64,000 nt of DNA from Bacillus sp. T3 (GTDB lineage: Bacteria > Bacillota > Bacilli > Bacillales > Cytobacillaceae). The stretch lies in the NCBI RefSeq assembly GCF_033449965.1, contig NZ_CP137761.1, forward strand, positions 3,658,001 to 3,722,000, written 5' to 3'. Each line of letters opens with the position of its first letter. Position 1 is the first letter of the stretch. Under the pieces are notes generated by a model. The model worked only from the letters and a program-made list of their open reading frames with translations. It had not been told where the DNA came from and did no database searches. Below, piece after piece: positions 62,929-64,000 of the stretch. The position numbers and the translations under genes are program-made.

Positions 62929-63213
62929 CTAGGCTAGCCGAAAAATAATCCCATGTCCGCCCTTCGGATATTCCCATTTAATATTTTGATAAGGACAGCC
63001 AATCCGGCAGCTCCCACACTCATGACAGCCCTCATAACCAACGTGCATTCGAATGTCTTCCCATTTATAAACCTCTGCTGGACAAAACACTGTACAGTAT
63101 TTCTCAGGACATTTTGTTGCACATACATCATGGTCAAGTACCGTTAAGTGAGACTTTGTATCTGCTTTAAACCGAACCAAATACTGCTTTTCCTCAATTG
63201 TTTTTGTCGACAT
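62929..63213 (-). CDS. fixX: Ferredoxin-like protein FixX
   Basis: A 94-residue ferredoxin partner of FixC. Cysteines: CATKCPEKYC and CTVFC near the middle, then CHECGSCRIGCPY, the iron-sulfur binding cluster. The C-terminus GGHGIIFRLA is typical of FixX. The ATG overlaps the last base of the fixC stop (TAATG), so the two are coupled. With FixABC it passes electrons from a flavoprotein to the quinone pool or ferredoxin. Confidence 0.92.
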   Translation of the reverse strand: MSTKTIEEKQYLVRFKADTKSHLTVLDHDVCATKCPEKYCTVFCPAEVYKWEDIRMHVGYEGCHECGSCRIGCPYQNIKWEYPKGGHGIIFRLA

Positions 63214-64000
63214 TATTTCACCGCCTTCCAAGCACGATAAATGTCTTGCATCACCTTTAGACGACCTTTTTCTTTTGTCATACTACGGATGATCTCCTTT
63301 TGCTTATCCCGCTTTGGGGTACCATCCACCGTAAAGAATTTACTGGCTGCTTGGTTCATCATTGGCAAATATTCACGGAAATATTGGGGGTTATTTTCAA
63401 ATGTATGGGTTGCATCCTTATATTTTTTCAAATCCTTCATAATAAAGCTATTGTATATGGCTTCTTTATAGCTACTTAACCCTGCCTCACTAAAGTCATT
63501 TTCCGCTTTTGCCTTCACAATTGCTTCTGCGGCCATTTTTCCAGACGACATCGCCATATTAGAGCCTTCCCTATGGATTGCATTGACAAATTGAGCGGCG
63601 TCACCCACCACTAAAACACCATTGCCAACCACCTTAGGGACAGAATGATATCCACCTTCAGGAATTAAATGGGCTAAGTATTCAGCGGATTCTCCTCCTT
63701 CTAGATATGGCTTTATCATCGGGTGGGTTTTTAAGTAATCCAGTAAATCATAAGGCTTAAGCTTTGCCTTAATCATACTCGAAAGGGTGGTTCCTACCCC
63801 GATATTCAAGCTGTCTTTATTGGTGTAAAGGAATGCAGTACCGAGATTCCCTTTTGTTGAGTCTCCAAAGATCTCAATTGTGCAGCCATGATTATCCTCG
63901 AGATTGAAGCGTTCATTGATTTTTTCCTTTGGGAGATTAATCACCTCCATGACCGTTAATGCAACCTCGTCTGGGCGAAATTCTTTGTGAAAGCCTAATT
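63213..64000 (-). CDS. fixC: FAD-dependent oxidoreductase FixC, 5' end outside window
   Basis: C-terminal part (about 262 residues) of an ETF-quinone oxidoreductase-like flavoprotein. The frame is open to the window edge (LGFHKEFRPDEVALTVMEV). It holds the FAD-contacting GVLVVGDAAQFVNAIHREG and a C-terminal segment PKRDKQKEIIRSM. Together with fixX this predicts fixA and fixB beyond the right edge on the same strand. Confidence 0.9.
   Translation of the reverse strand, partial: LGFHKEFRPDEVALTVMEVINLPKEKINERFNLEDNHGCTIEIFGDSTKGNLGTAFLYTNKDSLNIGVGTTLSSMIKAKLKPYDLLDYLKTHPMIKPYLEGGESAEYLAHLIPEGGYHSVPKVVGNGVLVVGDAAQFVNAIHREGSNMAMSSGKMAAEAIVKAKAENDFSEAGLSSYKEAIYNSFIMKDLKKYKDATHTFENNPQYFREYLPMMNQAASKFFTVDGTPKRDKQKEIIRSMTKEKGRLKVMQDIYRAWKAVK

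Noticed and set aside
1..64000. CRISPR arrays, prophage, tRNA or rRNA genes
   Set aside because: No regularly spaced repeats, phage structural genes or cloverleaf/rRNA sequence were noticed on reading through; a dedicated tRNA scan was not possible.

Overview
The window reads as a low-GC, endospore-forming Bacillaceae chromosome (Bacillus or Neobacillus-like). Nearly every gene has a recognisable Bacillus subtilis counterpart, and their order follows the B. subtilis stretch clpE - ptsHI - yku - dap - rnjA - pdh - speA - yla - ftsW - pycA, displayed here in reverse. Sporulation genes (ylaJ lipoprotein, a YjcZ-like peptide, a Spo0E-like phosphatase, a 2Duf-type protein) support this. No tRNA, rRNA, prophage, CRISPR array or full insertion sequence was seen.

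Layout. 1-18 kb: pycA (cut by the left edge), ftsW, the yla genes, typA, suhB, yktAB, a nitronate monooxygenase, speA and the SR1/SR1P dual-function RNA. 18-26 kb: slp, the pyruvate dehydrogenase operon pdhABCD with its own promoter, ykyA, def and ykrA. 27-31 kb: rpoY-rnjA, ktrC and peroxiredoxin ykuU. 31-36 kb: the acetylase-branch lysine/diaminopimelate genes dapH and ykuR, ccpC, an EmrB/QacA-type exporter and the c-di-AMP sensor darB. 36-46 kb: small redox and metallo-hydrolase genes, a DUF1657 plus 2Duf pair linked to spore heat resistance, ykuI, ykuE, ykuD and ykyB. 46-54 kb: corA, patA, ykwC, ptsHI and small regulatory proteins. 54-64 kb: a CPBP protease, ykvI, clpE under CtsR sites, an M3 peptidase, mhqR, an Fsr-type exporter, a hemerythrin protein behind an Fnr-like site, and fixX/fixC (cut by the right edge).

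Functionally the region combines central carbon entry (PTS, PDH, pyruvate carboxylase, SR1/CcpC control), wall building (FtsW, DapH/YkuR, YkuD), stress response (ClpE, MhqR, YkuU) and c-di-AMP physiology (KtrC, DarB, PycA).

The strongest anomaly is about data quality. Twelve conserved genes carry 14 frameshifts. Nine are insertions, all at CCTGG or CCGGAA as read on the given strand; five are one-base losses in homopolymers. This looks like systematic sequencing or consensus error, possibly tied to base modification, not gene decay. The affected genes are annotated as single genes. Real biological points of interest are a MITE-like repeat family (one copy with an 8-bp target duplication, one supplying the ribosome binding site of ktrC), the orphan 2Duf pair, Fnr/Rex-like sites, a triple CtsR operator, and a tiny amphipathic-peptide gene.
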